NCBI GenBank assembly: GCA_902597385.1
Contig: CACJXQ010000006.1
Span: 1-64,000, forward strand
Origin: an uncultured Pseudomonadota bacterium
GTDB taxonomy: Bacteria > Pseudomonadota > Gammaproteobacteria > Ga0077536
Length of the DNA: 64,000 nt
Direction: 5' to 3'
Position 1 is the stretch's first letter. Every line of letters starts with the position of its first letter. Both the position numbers and the translations under genes were made by a program. Below are positions 36,391 to 45,690 of this stretch, one piece after another. The notes beneath the pieces were generated by a model. It had not been told where the DNA came from and did no database searches. It saw only the letters and a list, made by a program, of their open reading frames with translations.

Positions 36391-37734
36391 CTATATTTTT
36401 TTTCGGAATTCGGTGGTCGATTTGAATATCGTAGGGCTCAATAGGACCAAAGCAATTAGGTTTGGTAAAGCCATTAATCCATTCAAAATATCTGCGATGA
36501 GCCAAATCAATTCAAACTCTGTAATTGCCCCAATGTAAACGGCAAATATCCAAATGATTCGATAGGGCAGAATAATTTTATCGCCAAATAAATATTGAGC
36601 GCATTTTTCTCCGTAGTAGCTCCACCCTAGGATTGTAGTAAACGCAAATAAACATAACGCGATCGCAACTAGCTGTCCTCCCAGTGAGCCGAAAACAGTC
36701 TCGAAGGCTTTTGCTGAAAGTAGGGCGGCAGATAAATCAGTGTCGATGGGTAGGGTGATTAAAATAACCAACGCTGTGATGGTGCAAATCAGTATAGTGT
36801 CTATAAAGGTTCCCAGCATTGCTATCATGCCTTGTTCGACTGGTTTGTTTGTTCTAGCGGCAGCATGGGCTATGGCTGCACTTCCTAGCCCTGCTTCATT
36901 TGAGAAAATTCCTCTGGCAAATCCCCATCGTAAGGCTAACCAGACCCCCGCGCCTCCCGCTGATGGGAGGGCAAAAGCTTCCGATACAATGCTCTCCAAA
37001 ACGCTAGGAATCATCTCATAATTTAGTGTGATAACGATTAAAGACATACCAATGTACATGAAAGCCATGCCCGGAACGATCTTTTCAGCTACAGATCCTA
37101 TTCTTTTTATCCCCCCTATAAGGACCAAAGCTGTCAGCGCTGCCAACAGTAGGCCAGTAATGTTCACCGAGATATGAAAGTATTGTTGAGCGGCTTTTGC
37201 TACTGCATTAGCCTGGACGGTGTTCCCTATTCCAAAGGCTGCGACAGTACCAGATATAGCAAAAGTTATCGCCAGAAAAGCCCATCGAGAGCCTAGTCCG
37301 TTCTTGATGTAATACATCGGACCACCAATTCGCGAACCAAAGCGGTCTTTTTCTCGAAATTTAACTGCTAGAAACCCCTCGGAAAATTTGGTTGCCATTC
37401 CTAAAATAGCTACAATCCACATCCAAAATACTGCACCCCTTCCCCCGATTTGTATAGCGGCCGCTACTCCTACTATATTTCCCGTCCCTATAGTGGCTGA
37501 TAAAGCAGTCATGAGTGCTTGTAGTGAGCTTATCTCGCCTTTCACCTTCGATTTATCGTTTCTTCTTTTGAGGAGGGTCTTCAAGCTCAGCATAAAGTAT
37601 CTGAACTGGAAACCGCGTAAACCCAACGTCAAGTATAAGCCGGTGAAAGCTAAGGCAGGTATGAGGAAAAATTCACCCCAAACTAACTTGCTGGCGGCTC
37701 GTAAATAGTGTTCAAATTCCAATAAAAGGGCCAT
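36391..37734 (-). CDS. Sodium:alanine symporter (AGCS family), copy 1
   Basis: A 447-residue inner-membrane symporter with about 10-11 hydrophobic segments, importing alanine or glycine with Na+ (or H+). Signatures are TGNIVGVAAAIQIGGRGAVFWMW, GGPMYYIKNGLG, FGIGNTVQANAVA and RGIFSNEAGLGSAAIAHAAA, which are highly conserved in AGCS transporters. A paralogue lies at 41468-42787, clearly diverged from it. It sits between the aspartic protease gene and nadC on the same strand, with gaps of five and 11 bases. Confidence 0.93.
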   Translation of the reverse strand: MALLLEFEHYLRAASKLVWGEFFLIPALAFTGLYLTLGLRGFQFRYFMLSLKTLLKRRNDKSKVKGEISSLQALMTALSATIGTGNIVGVAAAIQIGGRGAVFWMWIVAILGMATKFSEGFLAVKFREKDRFGSRIGGPMYYIKNGLGSRWAFLAITFAISGTVAAFGIGNTVQANAVAKAAQQYFHISVNITGLLLAALTALVLIGGIKRIGSVAEKIVPGMAFMYIGMSLIVITLNYEMIPSVLESIVSEAFALPSAGGAGVWLALRWGFARGIFSNEAGLGSAAIAHAAARTNKPVEQGMIAMLGTFIDTILICTITALVILITLPIDTDLSAALLSAKAFETVFGSLGGQLVAIALCLFAFTTILGWSYYGEKCAQYLFGDKIILPYRIIWIFAVYIGAITEFELIWLIADILNGLMALPNLIALVLLSPTIFKSTTEFRKKI

Positions 37735-37739
37735 ACTGT

Positions 37740-38228
37740 TTAGCTTCCTGGCTGTAAAATTAGTTGTCTACCACTTTTTTCAAAGTTTATATTTTTGAGG
37801 AAGCTCATGCCTACGAGCACGTGCGGTATCTCGATGTTAGGAACCACCACTGCATCTATATTTTCTCCTTGCAAATTACCGATCTGAATTCTTCTGACAA
37901 TAGTTAAATAGCCCTCTGAAGCGCCGTTAGCCGTATTCACCATAACCCGTCTAAGTTTAGGAAGACCAATCTCTAACGCAAAAGATTCCGCGACCACTAA
38001 AGTGGATGCGCCCGTGTCTATTAACATCGAGCAGTCATAGCCTTCTATCGTGCCCTCGGTTACATAGTTACCGTATAAATCTTGGTTGATAAAAGTTTTT
38101 GTACCTAGAACTAAGGGAGCAGATGATGCTACCTTCTGCTGCCCCGCAGAGAGCAGATAGGTCATTAATCCTAAGAATGAGATTACCGCAAGGACATTTA
38201 AGATAGTCTTAGCTTGGAGTTTGGTCAT
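37740..38228 (-). CDS. Membrane-anchored retropepsin-like aspartic protease
   Basis: A 162-residue protein of the bacterial clan AA aspartic protease family (TIGR02281 type). A short cytoplasmic start (MTKLQAK) precedes one hydrophobic helix (about 9-27), placing the rest in the periplasm. The single catalytic motif is MLIDTGASTLVVAE with the nucleophilic Asp, followed by VVVPNIEIPHVLVGMSFLKN, where the flap and hydrophobic-Gly motif would be. As in retroviral proteases, one motif per chain implies a dimer. Substrate and role are unknown. It lies five bases upstream of the AGCS gene. Confidence 0.85.
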   Translation of the reverse strand: MTKLQAKTILNVLAVISFLGLMTYLLSAGQQKVASSAPLVLGTKTFINQDLYGNYVTEGTIEGYDCSMLIDTGASTLVVAESFALEIGLPKLRRVMVNTANGASEGYLTIVRRIQIGNLQGENIDAVVVPNIEIPHVLVGMSFLKNINFEKSGRQLILQPGS

Positions 38229-38330
38229 AGTTCTTTGGATGTAACTCTTTTAATTCAATGCTACCCTTAAGATAGCGGTTATCCAAGGGGGATGATACTT
38301 GTTCAAACTAATATTAAGGAAAGATAGTTT

Positions 38331-39317
38331 ATGGTAGCAACGGGAGTGGATTCTATAGATGTTTTAAAACCACGTCGAGTCGGAAATTCTCTCGAGGATG
38401 ATTTCATTGTTGGGATGTCCTCTAAGCAAAAATTTTTACCGCCAAAATACTTTTATGATGAGTTGGGTTCGCAACTTTTTGATCAGATTTGTGACGTCCC
38501 AGAATATTACCCGACACGAGCCGAAGATGGACTGCTTAAAGAAATATCCCACTCCTTAATAACTGATTTAAAACCGGATGCGATTTTTGAGTTAGGTAGC
38601 GGCACTGCTAGGAAAACCAGACGCATTTTTGATGCTTGCGAGTCCGCCAATTGTTTCCCAGATTATCACCCTATAGATGTTTGCCCAGAAATCTTGGTAA
38701 CGAGTAAAGAAGAGTTATCTTCTCGATATAGTTGGTTATCTGTTTATCCTAAGGTTGGGGACTATATGAAAGGGTTTGATGGATTTAAAAATAGCACAAA
38801 TCAGAATCTTTTCCTTTTTCTGGGCGGGACGATTGGTAATTTAACTGAGTCTGAATCCTTGCTTCTTTTAAAAGAAGTTCGAGGGCTAATGAAACCCAAT
38901 GACAGCTTACTTTTGGGGGCAGATTTGGTCAAATCGCCTGACCTTTTGCATGCGGCATATAATGATTCAGACGGAGTTACTGCCAAATTCAATCTGAATC
39001 TATTAGCAGTTCTGAATAGAAGACTTAAGGGTGATTTTCAGTTTCAGAATTTTGTCCACTACGCAATATATAATCCTGTAAAGTTTCAGATAGAAATGTA
39101 TTTGGTTTGTGTTGAAAATCAGGAAGTGTATCTAAAGACGATAAACAAAAGAATCCATTTTCAGATAGGAGATTCTATTCTCACTGAAGTTAGTAGAAAA
39201 TTCACCAAAGCTAGATTAGAAAGTCTGTTTGCTAAAGCAGGGCTTGGTGTTGTGACTCATTTCGAATCTAGAGTGCCTGAGTTCGCGCTTGTTCATGCAA
39301 AGCTACACAAAAAGTAG
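38331..39317 (+). CDS. egtD: L-histidine N-alpha-methyltransferase (EgtD)
   Basis: A SAM-dependent enzyme that trimethylates histidine to hercynine, the first step to ergothioneine. The 328 residues match EgtD: LPPKYFYDELGSQLFDQI, CDVPEYYPTRAE, the SAM-binding IFELGSGTARKTR, FLFLGGTIGNL, AYNDSDGVTAKFNLNLL, IEMYLVCV, and ILTEVSRKF with the Glu and Ser that bind the histidine substrate. AAGGAAAG precedes ATG 38331. The usual partner EgtB (sulfoxide synthase) is not in the window. ampD follows after 12 bases and may share the transcript by chance of packing. Confidence 0.9.
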   Translation: MVATGVDSIDVLKPRRVGNSLEDDFIVGMSSKQKFLPPKYFYDELGSQLFDQICDVPEYYPTRAEDGLLKEISHSLITDLKPDAIFELGSGTARKTRRIFDACESANCFPDYHPIDVCPEILVTSKEELSSRYSWLSVYPKVGDYMKGFDGFKNSTNQNLFLFLGGTIGNLTESESLLLLKEVRGLMKPNDSLLLGADLVKSPDLLHAAYNDSDGVTAKFNLNLLAVLNRRLKGDFQFQNFVHYAIYNPVKFQIEMYLVCVENQEVYLKTINKRIHFQIGDSILTEVSRKFTKARLESLFAKAGLGVVTHFESRVPEFALVHAKLHKK

Positions 39318-39329
39318 CATATAGCATAA

Positions 39330-39896
39330 ATGGCTGATAGTGGTATGGAAGAGAAGAATGGCTGGCTCTATGGGACTAAAGTATTGGCCTCTGACAATTA
39401 CGATGATCGACCGCCTCACTGTGAAGTAGAGTTAGTCATCATCCATGCTATAAGCCTACCACCTGAGCAATTTGGTGGTGGCCATATAGAAAAATTTTTC
39501 ACCAATTCCCTCGATTGGAATGAGCACAAATATTTCGAAAAAATAAGGGGTCTTAGGGTTTCATCTCACTTATTAGTGGACAGGTTGGGAGGGGTTTTGC
39601 AATTTGTTGATTTGAACAAGAGAGCTTGGCATGCTGGGAAGAGTGCTTGGGAGGGTAGAAACAGTTGCAACGATTTCTCGATAGGGATAGAACTAGAGGG
39701 TAGCGATAGTCAACCATACGAGCCAGAACAATACTCGAGTTTGGCAGGTTTACTGGTCAGCATATTTGGATTGTATCCACGAGTAAATATAGATGCAGTA
39801 GTCGGTCACTGTGATGTTTCTCCAGACAGAAAAACTGATCCAGGTCCTTTTTTCGATTGGGATTACTTGAGGGCAGAAATCGCCAAATTTGGTTAA
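39330..39896 (+). CDS. ampD: 1,6-anhydro-N-acetylmuramyl-L-alanine amidase AmpD
   Basis: A cytoplasmic zinc amidase that removes the peptide from anhydromuropeptides during cell-wall recycling. The 188 residues align with AmpD: IIHAISLPPEQFGGGHIEKFFTN (first zinc His; E. coli has HNIS), VSSHLLVDRLGGVLQFV, RAWHAGKSAWEGRNSCNDFSIGIELEG, and VGHCDVSPDRKTDPGPFFDW with the second His and the Asp. The 3' end overlaps the convergent lpxH stop by four bases. AmpD loss often derepresses beta-lactamase in species with AmpR, but no such gene is visible here. Confidence 0.94.
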   Translation: MADSGMEEKNGWLYGTKVLASDNYDDRPPHCEVELVIIHAISLPPEQFGGGHIEKFFTNSLDWNEHKYFEKIRGLRVSSHLLVDRLGGVLQFVDLNKRAWHAGKSAWEGRNSCNDFSIGIELEGSDSQPYEPEQYSSLAGLLVSIFGLYPRVNIDAVVGHCDVSPDRKTDPGPFFDWDYLRAEIAKFG

Positions 39897-40633
39897 GGAG
39901 GTTTTCCCAAGTAATCATTTGCTCGTATCAGTCTTTGGTCATCAAGCTGACAGATGAATAAGTAAGGGTTTGGATCACACCAGTCCCCCAACACAACCCT
40001 ACGATGTTTTTTACCTTCGATCTCAATGGCATGGATTGCTGGTCGATGAGTGTGCCCGTGAATGAGCAAAGTTGATTTATGGCGCGTCAGTAGACGTTTA
40101 ACCTGGTCGGGCTCGACATCCATTATTTCCATTGGTTTTTTTTTCGTCGATTTGAGTGTTTCATTTTGGGTTTTGCTAGCTATATTCACACGCAGCGATA
40201 ACGGAAGCGATAAAAAAAGTTTTTGAATAAATTTGTTTCGAACCACCTTTCGGAATCTTTGATAAGTTCTGTCCTTGGTACAAAGAAGATCTCCATGCGT
40301 AATCAAGGTCCTTTCGCCACCTAAATCTATCATCTCATAGTCTGGCAGAAGTACAGCTCTAGTTTCTTCAGCGAATTTATCCCCAAGGAGAAAATCCCTG
40401 TTCCCTACCGATAAAAATAAATGCGTTCCCGCAGAAGTGAGTAGTCGAAGTGCTTGTTTTACTTCGGCGGAAGGGTAGCGATAGTCGTCATCGCCTACCC
40501 AAAAGTCAAAAAGGTCTCCAAGAATAAAAACTGAATTTGCTTCCTTACCAGCTTTTTCAAGGCACTTTAGGAACAGGTTGACCTGCTTGGGTCGTGTGGG
40601 AGAAAGATGAAGGTCAGAAAAAAACAGTTGCAT
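39893..40633 (-). CDS. lpxH: UDP-2,3-diacylglucosamine diphosphatase LpxH
   Basis: A calcineurin-like phosphoesterase that cleaves UDP-2,3-diacylglucosamine to lipid X, a step in lipid A synthesis. The 246 residues carry the dimetal motifs SDLHLSP (Asp, His), LGDLFDFWVGDDD, GNRDFLLG, THGDLLC and HGHTHRP, in the order and spacing of E. coli LpxH. It is a peripheral inner-membrane enzyme. The start is ATG 40633. It confirms a Gram-negative host that makes lipopolysaccharide. Confidence 0.95.
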   Translation of the reverse strand: MQLFFSDLHLSPTRPKQVNLFLKCLEKAGKEANSVFILGDLFDFWVGDDDYRYPSAEVKQALRLLTSAGTHLFLSVGNRDFLLGDKFAEETRAVLLPDYEMIDLGGERTLITHGDLLCTKDRTYQRFRKVVRNKFIQKLFLSLPLSLRVNIASKTQNETLKSTKKKPMEIMDVEPDQVKRLLTRHKSTLLIHGHTHRPAIHAIEIEGKKHRRVVLGDWCDPNPYLFICQLDDQRLIRANDYLGKPP

Positions 40634-40948
40634 CGCAGTGTATATTTTATTTTTGCTTTGAAAAAATATCTCTATAATTGAACGTGCATCTGTGCGACTA
40701 AGACCTAGGTTGATTTCTTATAGGAAAAGTCTGCCAAATACAGCTTTTTGTACTAACTTCGGATAGTATGCTCGAAGGAGGGATGCCCAGCAAGGATCTA
40801 AGCCATGAAGAAAAGTAAGCTTTCATCCAAGAGGGTAATCGATTTAAGATTAAATTTGGTCCTTAAATTTTGAGTTATCGTGAATATTTTGTTGACGCTC
40901 GTAATGCCTGTGCGTATCATCGCCCATCTTGCAATGATACCTACGTTT
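40634..40948. other. Intergenic region upstream of the tRNA cluster
   Basis: A 315-base non-coding stretch between lpxH (leftward) and tRNA-Pro (rightward). It contains the tRNA promoter at 40892-40920, listed separately. The lpxH promoter must lie near its left end, where AT-rich sequence is seen at 40640-40680. A 22-codon reading frame (40805-40873, starting MKKSKLSS) has AAGGA nearby, but nothing else supports it. Confidence 0.5.
40892..40920 (+). promoter_or_regulatory. Strong sigma-70 promoter for the tRNA cluster
   Basis: TTGACG (40892-40897), exactly 17 bases, then TATCAT (40915-40920): one mismatch from consensus in each hexamer. A GC-rich discriminator (CGCCC) follows directly, as in stable-RNA promoters under stringent control. 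tRNA-Pro begins 28 bases after the -10, leaving a short leader for RNase P removal. Confidence 0.75.
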
Positions 40949-41025
40949 CGGGGTATGGCGCAGTTTGGTAGCGCACCTGCTTTGGGAGCAGGGGGTCGGG
41001 GGTTCGAATCCCTCTGCCCCGACCA
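40949..41025 (+). tRNA. tRNA-Pro (anticodon TGG)
   Basis: A 77-base cloverleaf. Acceptor CGGGGTA pairs with TGCCCCG; the anticodon stem CCTGC/GCAGG encloses loop TTTGGGA, giving anticodon TGG. The T arm has GGTTCGAATCC, and CCA is encoded. It is first of four tRNAs in a row. Confidence 0.97.
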
Positions 41026-41134
41026 AAAGTAGCTTTAATTGTTTGTTATTGGCGAAAAATTCAACAATAAAACCATGGTTTTGATTTTTTTTTTATGTGG
41101 CAGTAATGTTTACGAGTAATTAACTGCTTTCGAA

Positions 41135-41211
41135 GCGCCTGTAGCTCATCTGGATAGAGCATCGGCCTTCTAAGCCGAGGGTAGCAGGTTCGAATCCTGC
41201 CAGGCGCGCCA
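41135..41211 (+). tRNA. tRNA-Arg (anticodon TCT)
   Basis: A 77-base cloverleaf. Acceptor GCGCCTG pairs with CAGGCGC, discriminator G, CCA encoded. The anticodon stem TCGGC/GCCGA encloses loop CTTCTAA, giving TCT, which reads AGA/AGG codons. Confidence 0.97.
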
Positions 41212-41252
41212 AATGTTTAGAGGAGGTAAATCAAGAAGTTATTGTCGGTTAT

Positions 41253-41329
41253 GGTGGGCGTAGCTCAGTTGGTAGAGCACAGGATTGTGGCTCCTGAGGT
41301 CGTGGGTTCGATCCCCATCGTCCACCCCA
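41253..41329 (+). tRNA. tRNA-His (anticodon GTG)
   Basis: Acceptor GTGGGCG pairs with CGTCCAC. The genome also encodes the extra 5' G at 41253 (G-1), opposite C73, the identity element of tRNA-His. The anticodon stem CAGGA/TCCTG encloses loop TTGTGGC, giving GTG. CCA is encoded. Seventy-seven bases including G-1. Confidence 0.97.
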
Positions 41330-41350
41330 ATCATGCTTGTGTTTTCTTTT

Positions 41351-41426
<76 letters not shown>

Positions 41427-41467
41427 AAATTTTTGAATGTTGGTTTCAATCGCATGCCACATTCCTG

Positions 41468-42787
41468 TCAACTTCTTATGTATTCATGCAGAGAATTTCG
41501 CACTCTTCGCGCTAAAAAAAGAGTCGCAATAATGTTGGGGAATGCCATAAGGGCGAAAGCAATATCTATCAGATTAAGTGCCGTCTGAGGATTCCAACTA
41601 GGCGCGATTATCAAAAAAAATAGATAGACCCAAAGATAATATTCACCGAGAGTGTTTCCTAGAAGGTATTTTGCACATCTTTGACTGTAAAATGCGTATG
41701 TGACCAAGGTGGAGAATCCAAAAGCGAGAAATATCCAGGTTAAAGACATTGTCCCGAATCCTGGCATCGTTTGCTCAAAGGCTGCTGACACTGCAAGGAT
41801 TCCGGTTTCGGTTTGAGTATTACTAGTTAAAATAACCATGGCGGTGGCAGTGCAAATGAGGTGAGTATCGAGGATTGGACCTAGCATGCCAACTAGACCT
41901 TCCCGAATTGGCTTGTCTGTTTTTGCGGTACTATGGGCCAGCGCTTCAGTACCGACTCCTGCCTCATTCGAGAATATAGCTCTTTTGGTTCCAATAATTA
42001 TGATTTCTCTTACGGACAGCCCAGCTGCGCCGCCAATGGCTGCGCTCGGCTCGAAGGCTCCTGCAAAAATAGACTTTAGAACATTTGGTAACTGCTCCAT
42101 ATGAACAAAGATAACAAACAACGAACCCGTCAAGTAAAGTAAGCCCATTATCGGAACTGCTTTGCTTGCAAAGCTTCCAACACTCACTATCCCACCACGA
42201 GCAATTAAGCCCACGGCGAGTGCCATTAAGAGACCTGTAGTAGTTGCTGTAAGGCCGTATTGGGTCTCAACTAAAGTGCTCAGCTGATTGGCTTGAAAAA
42301 CACCTAGGCAACCAATCATCCCGCAAGCTGCAAAGAGTAATGCTAAATATCGATAACCTTCTCCTAATCCGAGTTCGATGTAATACATCGGCCCACCAAG
42401 CAAGTTGCCCCTTGAGTCTCTCTTTCTATAAATGCAAGAAAGGCTGCATGTAAAAAATTTTATTGACATCCCTAAAACAGCAACTATCCACATCCAGAAA
42501 ATGGCACCTGAGCCACCAGTTGATATTGCCATTGCGACCCCCGCAATGTTCCCCATACCAATAGTCCCTGATAAGGCGGTACACAATGCTCTCCAGTGAC
42601 TTTGTTCACCAGGGCGCATGTCCCCTTCTTTTTTCAGCAAGAGGCTTAAGGCATGGATCAAATAACGAAATGGCGTAAGTCGGCTGTAAATCAAAAAGAA
42701 AATACCTGCAAACGTAATCAGAGCAACTAGAGGAAGCCCCCAAACAATCTGGACAATTTCTTCTGTTATCGTGCCTAAAGAACTCAT
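41468..42787 (-). CDS. Sodium:alanine symporter (AGCS family), copy 2
   Basis: A 439-residue inner-membrane AGCS transporter for alanine or glycine with about 10 hydrophobic segments. Signatures match copy 1 at 36391-37734: GTIGMGNIAGVAMAISTGGS, GGPMYYIELGLG, FQANQLSTLVETQYG and RAIFSNEAGVGTEALAHSTA. The two differ widely outside these motifs, so they are old paralogues, possibly with different substrates. It converges with the tRNA cluster and follows the NTF2-like gene by 26 bases on the same strand. Confidence 0.93.
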   Translation of the reverse strand: MSSLGTITEEIVQIVWGLPLVALITFAGIFFLIYSRLTPFRYLIHALSLLLKKEGDMRPGEQSHWRALCTALSGTIGMGNIAGVAMAISTGGSGAIFWMWIVAVLGMSIKFFTCSLSCIYRKRDSRGNLLGGPMYYIELGLGEGYRYLALLFAACGMIGCLGVFQANQLSTLVETQYGLTATTTGLLMALAVGLIARGGIVSVGSFASKAVPIMGLLYLTGSLFVIFVHMEQLPNVLKSIFAGAFEPSAAIGGAAGLSVREIIIIGTKRAIFSNEAGVGTEALAHSTAKTDKPIREGLVGMLGPILDTHLICTATAMVILTSNTQTETGILAVSAAFEQTMPGFGTMSLTWIFLAFGFSTLVTYAFYSQRCAKYLLGNTLGEYYLWVYLFFLIIAPSWNPQTALNLIDIAFALMAFPNIIATLFLARRVRNSLHEYIRS

Positions 42788-42813
42788 TATCTCATCCGCG
42801 CAGGCTCATCCGA

Positions 42814-43254
42814 CTAGTGTAGGTTGCCCGATTGGCTTGTTGCCCCTCTTCGAGGGGAGAAAAAATCCGGATCGAATTTAATCGGCGACACACTTGCATG
42901 GTGTGAAATCATGAACCAAGAGAAATCGATTTTCCGGTAAATGTTCGTAGCATAAATCACTGGAGCAGCGAAGTTTTTTTCTTCGAGGTAGATATTTTCT
43001 TGCACAAGCCTTAGGCAAAAGTCCTCGGCCGATGTCTGATTAATCGTTTCAAGATTAAAGACGCGCTTTGCTCTAGGGTTAAAGATTTGCCGCCAACTCA
43101 ACGTTATTTGAGACCTACCTACGAACGCGGAGCTTCCCGGATGGATACAGGAAATTTCATTGGAATCTAGCCAGACGGACATCATTTTTTCTAAATTACA
43201 ATTAGAGAACGCGTCATAGAAATGATTTTCGGCGTTTTTTGCAGTGGAGAACAT
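42814..43254 (-). CDS. NTF2/SnoaL-like protein of unknown function
   Basis: A 146-residue protein with the cone-shaped NTF2/SnoaL-like fold (SnoaL_3/DUF4440 type): ENHFYDAFSNCNLEKMMSVWLDSNEISCIHPG, FVGRSQITLSWRQIF, and the C-terminal strand pattern WFMISHHASVSP. The SCIHPG and ISHHAS histidines are typical of this group, which may bind small ligands. The catalytic role is unknown. No signal peptide. It is upstream of the second AGCS symporter on the same strand. The start is ATG 43254. Confidence 0.8.
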   Translation of the reverse strand: MFSTAKNAENHFYDAFSNCNLEKMMSVWLDSNEISCIHPGSSAFVGRSQITLSWRQIFNPRAKRVFNLETINQTSAEDFCLRLVQENIYLEEKNFAAPVIYATNIYRKIDFSWFMISHHASVSPIKFDPDFFSPRRGATSQSGNLH

Positions 43255-43412
43255 ATTTTAGTTTTAAGTGATTGGTTTTTCTTAAAGCCATAGAATGTTC
43301 TACTGGTTTCTGAATAGCAAGGGTGATGCAGAATTTCATCCTTTGGAAGGGATATTTTTAAGAGATTAGAGCATATCTTTCAAAGATAAGTGGGGTCATT
43401 GTGATACTATAC

Positions 43413-43439
43413 TAATACTCAGTTGCGCTGTTAGTATTA
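43413..43439. repeat. Inverted repeat upstream of tRNA-Leu (TAATACT/AGTATTA)
   Basis: TAATACT (43413-43419) and AGTATTA (43433-43439) are exact complements around a 13-base loop, 31 bases before tRNA-Leu in the 215-base gap 43255-43469. It overlaps the expected promoter area (TATACT at 43408-43413), but no good -35 is placed before it. It could be an operator or chance. Confidence 0.35.
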
Positions 43440-43468
43440 CGGTGAAGGCGCTGGTGAGGAAAAGTTAA

Positions 43469-43554
<86 letters not shown>

Positions 43555-43641
43555 TTTTTAAATTGCGAAAGAAGTTAAACGACATTAACTGATGGACTTA
43601 TTTATGCTTTTTTTGATAACACTCGTTAGGTGATTGGTGAA

Positions 43642-44961
43642 ATGGAAATTACTGTTGAAAAGCCCTCAGAATTAGAAAGATGTTTAAAAATAAGTCTCCC
43701 GGAGGATTTGTTGGAGGGCAAAGTGCTGTCTCGTTTAAATGATCTCCAAAAGACCGCTAGATTAGATGGTTTTAGGAAAGGGAAAATCCCCACCAAAATT
43801 GTACGTCAGCGGTTCGGGCAGCAAGTTCGAGCCGAAGTGGTGGGGGAATTAGTACAAAGCAGTTTTGGGGAGGCCGTTCAAGAGGAATCTTTGCGGCCCG
43901 CAGGACAGCCAGTAATTGATGACCTAGAAAGCAAGGTAGGAGGTGGTTTGAGCTTCACTGCTAAGTTTGAAGTGTTCCCCGATTTCTCCCTTGAGCCGTT
44001 AAATGGCGTGAAGGTAGAAAAAAATAGTTGTGTGATCGAGGTCTCAGACATAGACAATGTCATAGAAAAATTAAGGACGCAAAATCAAACTTGGATAGAG
44101 AAAAAAGCAGCTGCGGAAATTGGAGATAAGCTCCATATCTCCTATCGAGGTTTGATCGATAATGAAGAATTTGAGGGAGGGGTCGGAGAAGATGAAAATC
44201 TAGTGTTGGGCTCGAAGTCAATGATAGCAGGCTTCGAAGATGGACTAGTAGGAAGTAATGATGGAGAAGAAAAAACTCTCAAATTAAGGTTTCCGAAAAA
44301 GTACCACAAGCCAGAACTATGTGACAAAGAAGTAAAGTTTGAAATCAAAGTAGAGTCGGTTAAGAGAGCTGAACTTCCAGAGATTAACGAGGAGTTCATG
44401 AAGAAATTTGGAGTGGATGATGGCTCGTTAGAGAATTTCAGAGATAATCTTAAGGAGCGGCTCGAAAAAGAAAGTAAAAACGTGGTGGAGCGAAAGCTCA
44501 ATGAGGCATTGATTGGGGCGCTACTGGAAGCTAATCAGTTTGAAGTCCCTTCTGTTTTAAAACTTCAGGAAGCTGAAAAGTCTAAAGAACAGTTGATGAG
44601 GACTTGGTTTATGCGTGGTAAAAATCCAATCGAATCATCTGAGGAGTTTGAGAAAGAACTCGAGGAAGAAGGCGAAAAACGAGTGAGAGCAGGGTTGATA
44701 ATGGCAGAAATCATCAAAGATGCTGACCTAAAAGCAAGTCCAGACAAGGTTCAAAGGGCGATAGAGGATATAGCTACAAGTTATGAAGACTCAGAGGCGG
44801 TAAAGAAATGGTACTATGAAAATCAGCAGCAACTACAAATGATAGAATCCCAGTGCTTAGAGCAAGAAGTGCTGAACTGGGTGGCAGAGCAGGTAGAGGT
44901 TACCGAAAAAATCGTTTCATTTGACGATTTAATGGATCCGATGCAGACTAATCCAACGTAA
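43642..44961 (+). CDS. tig: Trigger factor
   Basis: Ribosome-bound chaperone and prolyl isomerase that meets nascent chains. The 439 residues show the ribosome-binding domain with the signature GFRKGKIPTKIVRQRFG, a FKBP-type isomerase domain (about 155-240: GDKLHISYRG, VLGSKSMIAGFEDGLVG, KFPKKYH-like RFPKKYHKPELC), and the long helical C-terminal domain. I chose ATG 43642, eight bases after AGGTG, over GTG 43630. It heads the conserved tig-clpP-clpX-lon cluster for protein folding and degradation. Confidence 0.95.
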   Translation: MEITVEKPSELERCLKISLPEDLLEGKVLSRLNDLQKTARLDGFRKGKIPTKIVRQRFGQQVRAEVVGELVQSSFGEAVQEESLRPAGQPVIDDLESKVGGGLSFTAKFEVFPDFSLEPLNGVKVEKNSCVIEVSDIDNVIEKLRTQNQTWIEKKAAAEIGDKLHISYRGLIDNEEFEGGVGEDENLVLGSKSMIAGFEDGLVGSNDGEEKTLKLRFPKKYHKPELCDKEVKFEIKVESVKRAELPEINEEFMKKFGVDDGSLENFRDNLKERLEKESKNVVERKLNEALIGALLEANQFEVPSVLKLQEAEKSKEQLMRTWFMRGKNPIESSEEFEKELEEEGEKRVRAGLIMAEIIKDADLKASPDKVQRAIEDIATSYEDSEAVKKWYYENQQQLQMIESQCLEQEVLNWVAEQVEVTEKIVSFDDLMDPMQTNPT

Positions 44962-45002
44962 CTAACGGTAAAAGATTGTTAACATACGGGAGTTAAATAA
45001 GG

Positions 45003-45650
45003 GTGATAAACCAACATAACTTGAGTCAAGATTGCAACCTAGAAACAAAAGCTCTTAATTTAGTCCCCATGGTGGTGGAGCAGTCTGCAAGAGGAGAAAG
45101 GGCATATGACATATATTCTAGGCTTCTTAAAGAACGAGTTATTTTCTTGGTGGGCCCGGTTGACGACCATATGGCAAATTTAATAGTTGCGCAGCTTCTC
45201 TTTTTGGAGTCTGAAAACCCGGACAAAGACATTCACCTATATATTAACTCCCCTGGAGGATCTGTGTCTGCTGGCTTAGCTATTTATGACACAATGCAAT
45301 TCATAAAGCCCGATGTAAGCACGATGTGCATAGGACAAGCCGCTAGCATGGGGGCCCTTCTACTGGCAGGTGGAGCTACAGGTAAGAGACATTGTCTCCC
45401 GCATTCGAGAGTGATGATTCATCAGCCGCTTGGAGGATTTCAAGGTCAGGCCTCCGATATAGACATACATGCCAAAGAAATTCTGAAGGCTAGGGAAAAG
45501 CTGAACCAAATATTATCTGTACACACCGGCAAGACTTTGAAGGCTATAGAAAAAGATACTGACCGAGACCGATTCTTGGGGGCTGATGAAGCTGAGAAAT
45601 ACGGTATCGTTGATGGCGTTTTAGATAGGCGAGACTCTTCAGGCGAGTGA
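45003..45650 (+). CDS. clpP: ATP-dependent Clp protease proteolytic subunit
   Basis: A serine protease that forms the tetradecameric chamber docked to ClpX or ClpA. The catalytic triad is visible: S115 in [12 protein letters not shown]140 in [12 protein letters not shown] and D189 in KDTDRDRFL. The 215-residue product carries an N-terminal propeptide before [21 protein letters not shown], removed by autoprocessing. The start is GTG 45003. It is 41 bases after tig and 40 before clpX. Confidence 0.96.
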   Translation: MINQHNLSQDCNLETKALNLVPMVVEQSARGERAYDIYSRLLKERVIFLVGPVDDHMANLIVAQLLFLESENPDKDIHLYINSPGGSVSAGLAIYDTMQFIKPDVSTMCIGQAASMGALLLAGGATGKRHCLPHSRVMIHQPLGGFQGQASDIDIHAKEILKAREKLNQILSVHTGKTLKAIEKDTDRDRFLGADEAEKYGIVDGVLDRRDSSGE

Positions 45651-45690
45651 AAAACAATTTGGTAAAAAACTCAAAGGATAAATAAAAAGT

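Noticed and set aside
40805-40873. 22-codon ORF (MKKSKLSS...) before the tRNA cluster
   Set aside because: An AAGGA lies nearby, but the peptide is too short and featureless to support as a gene.
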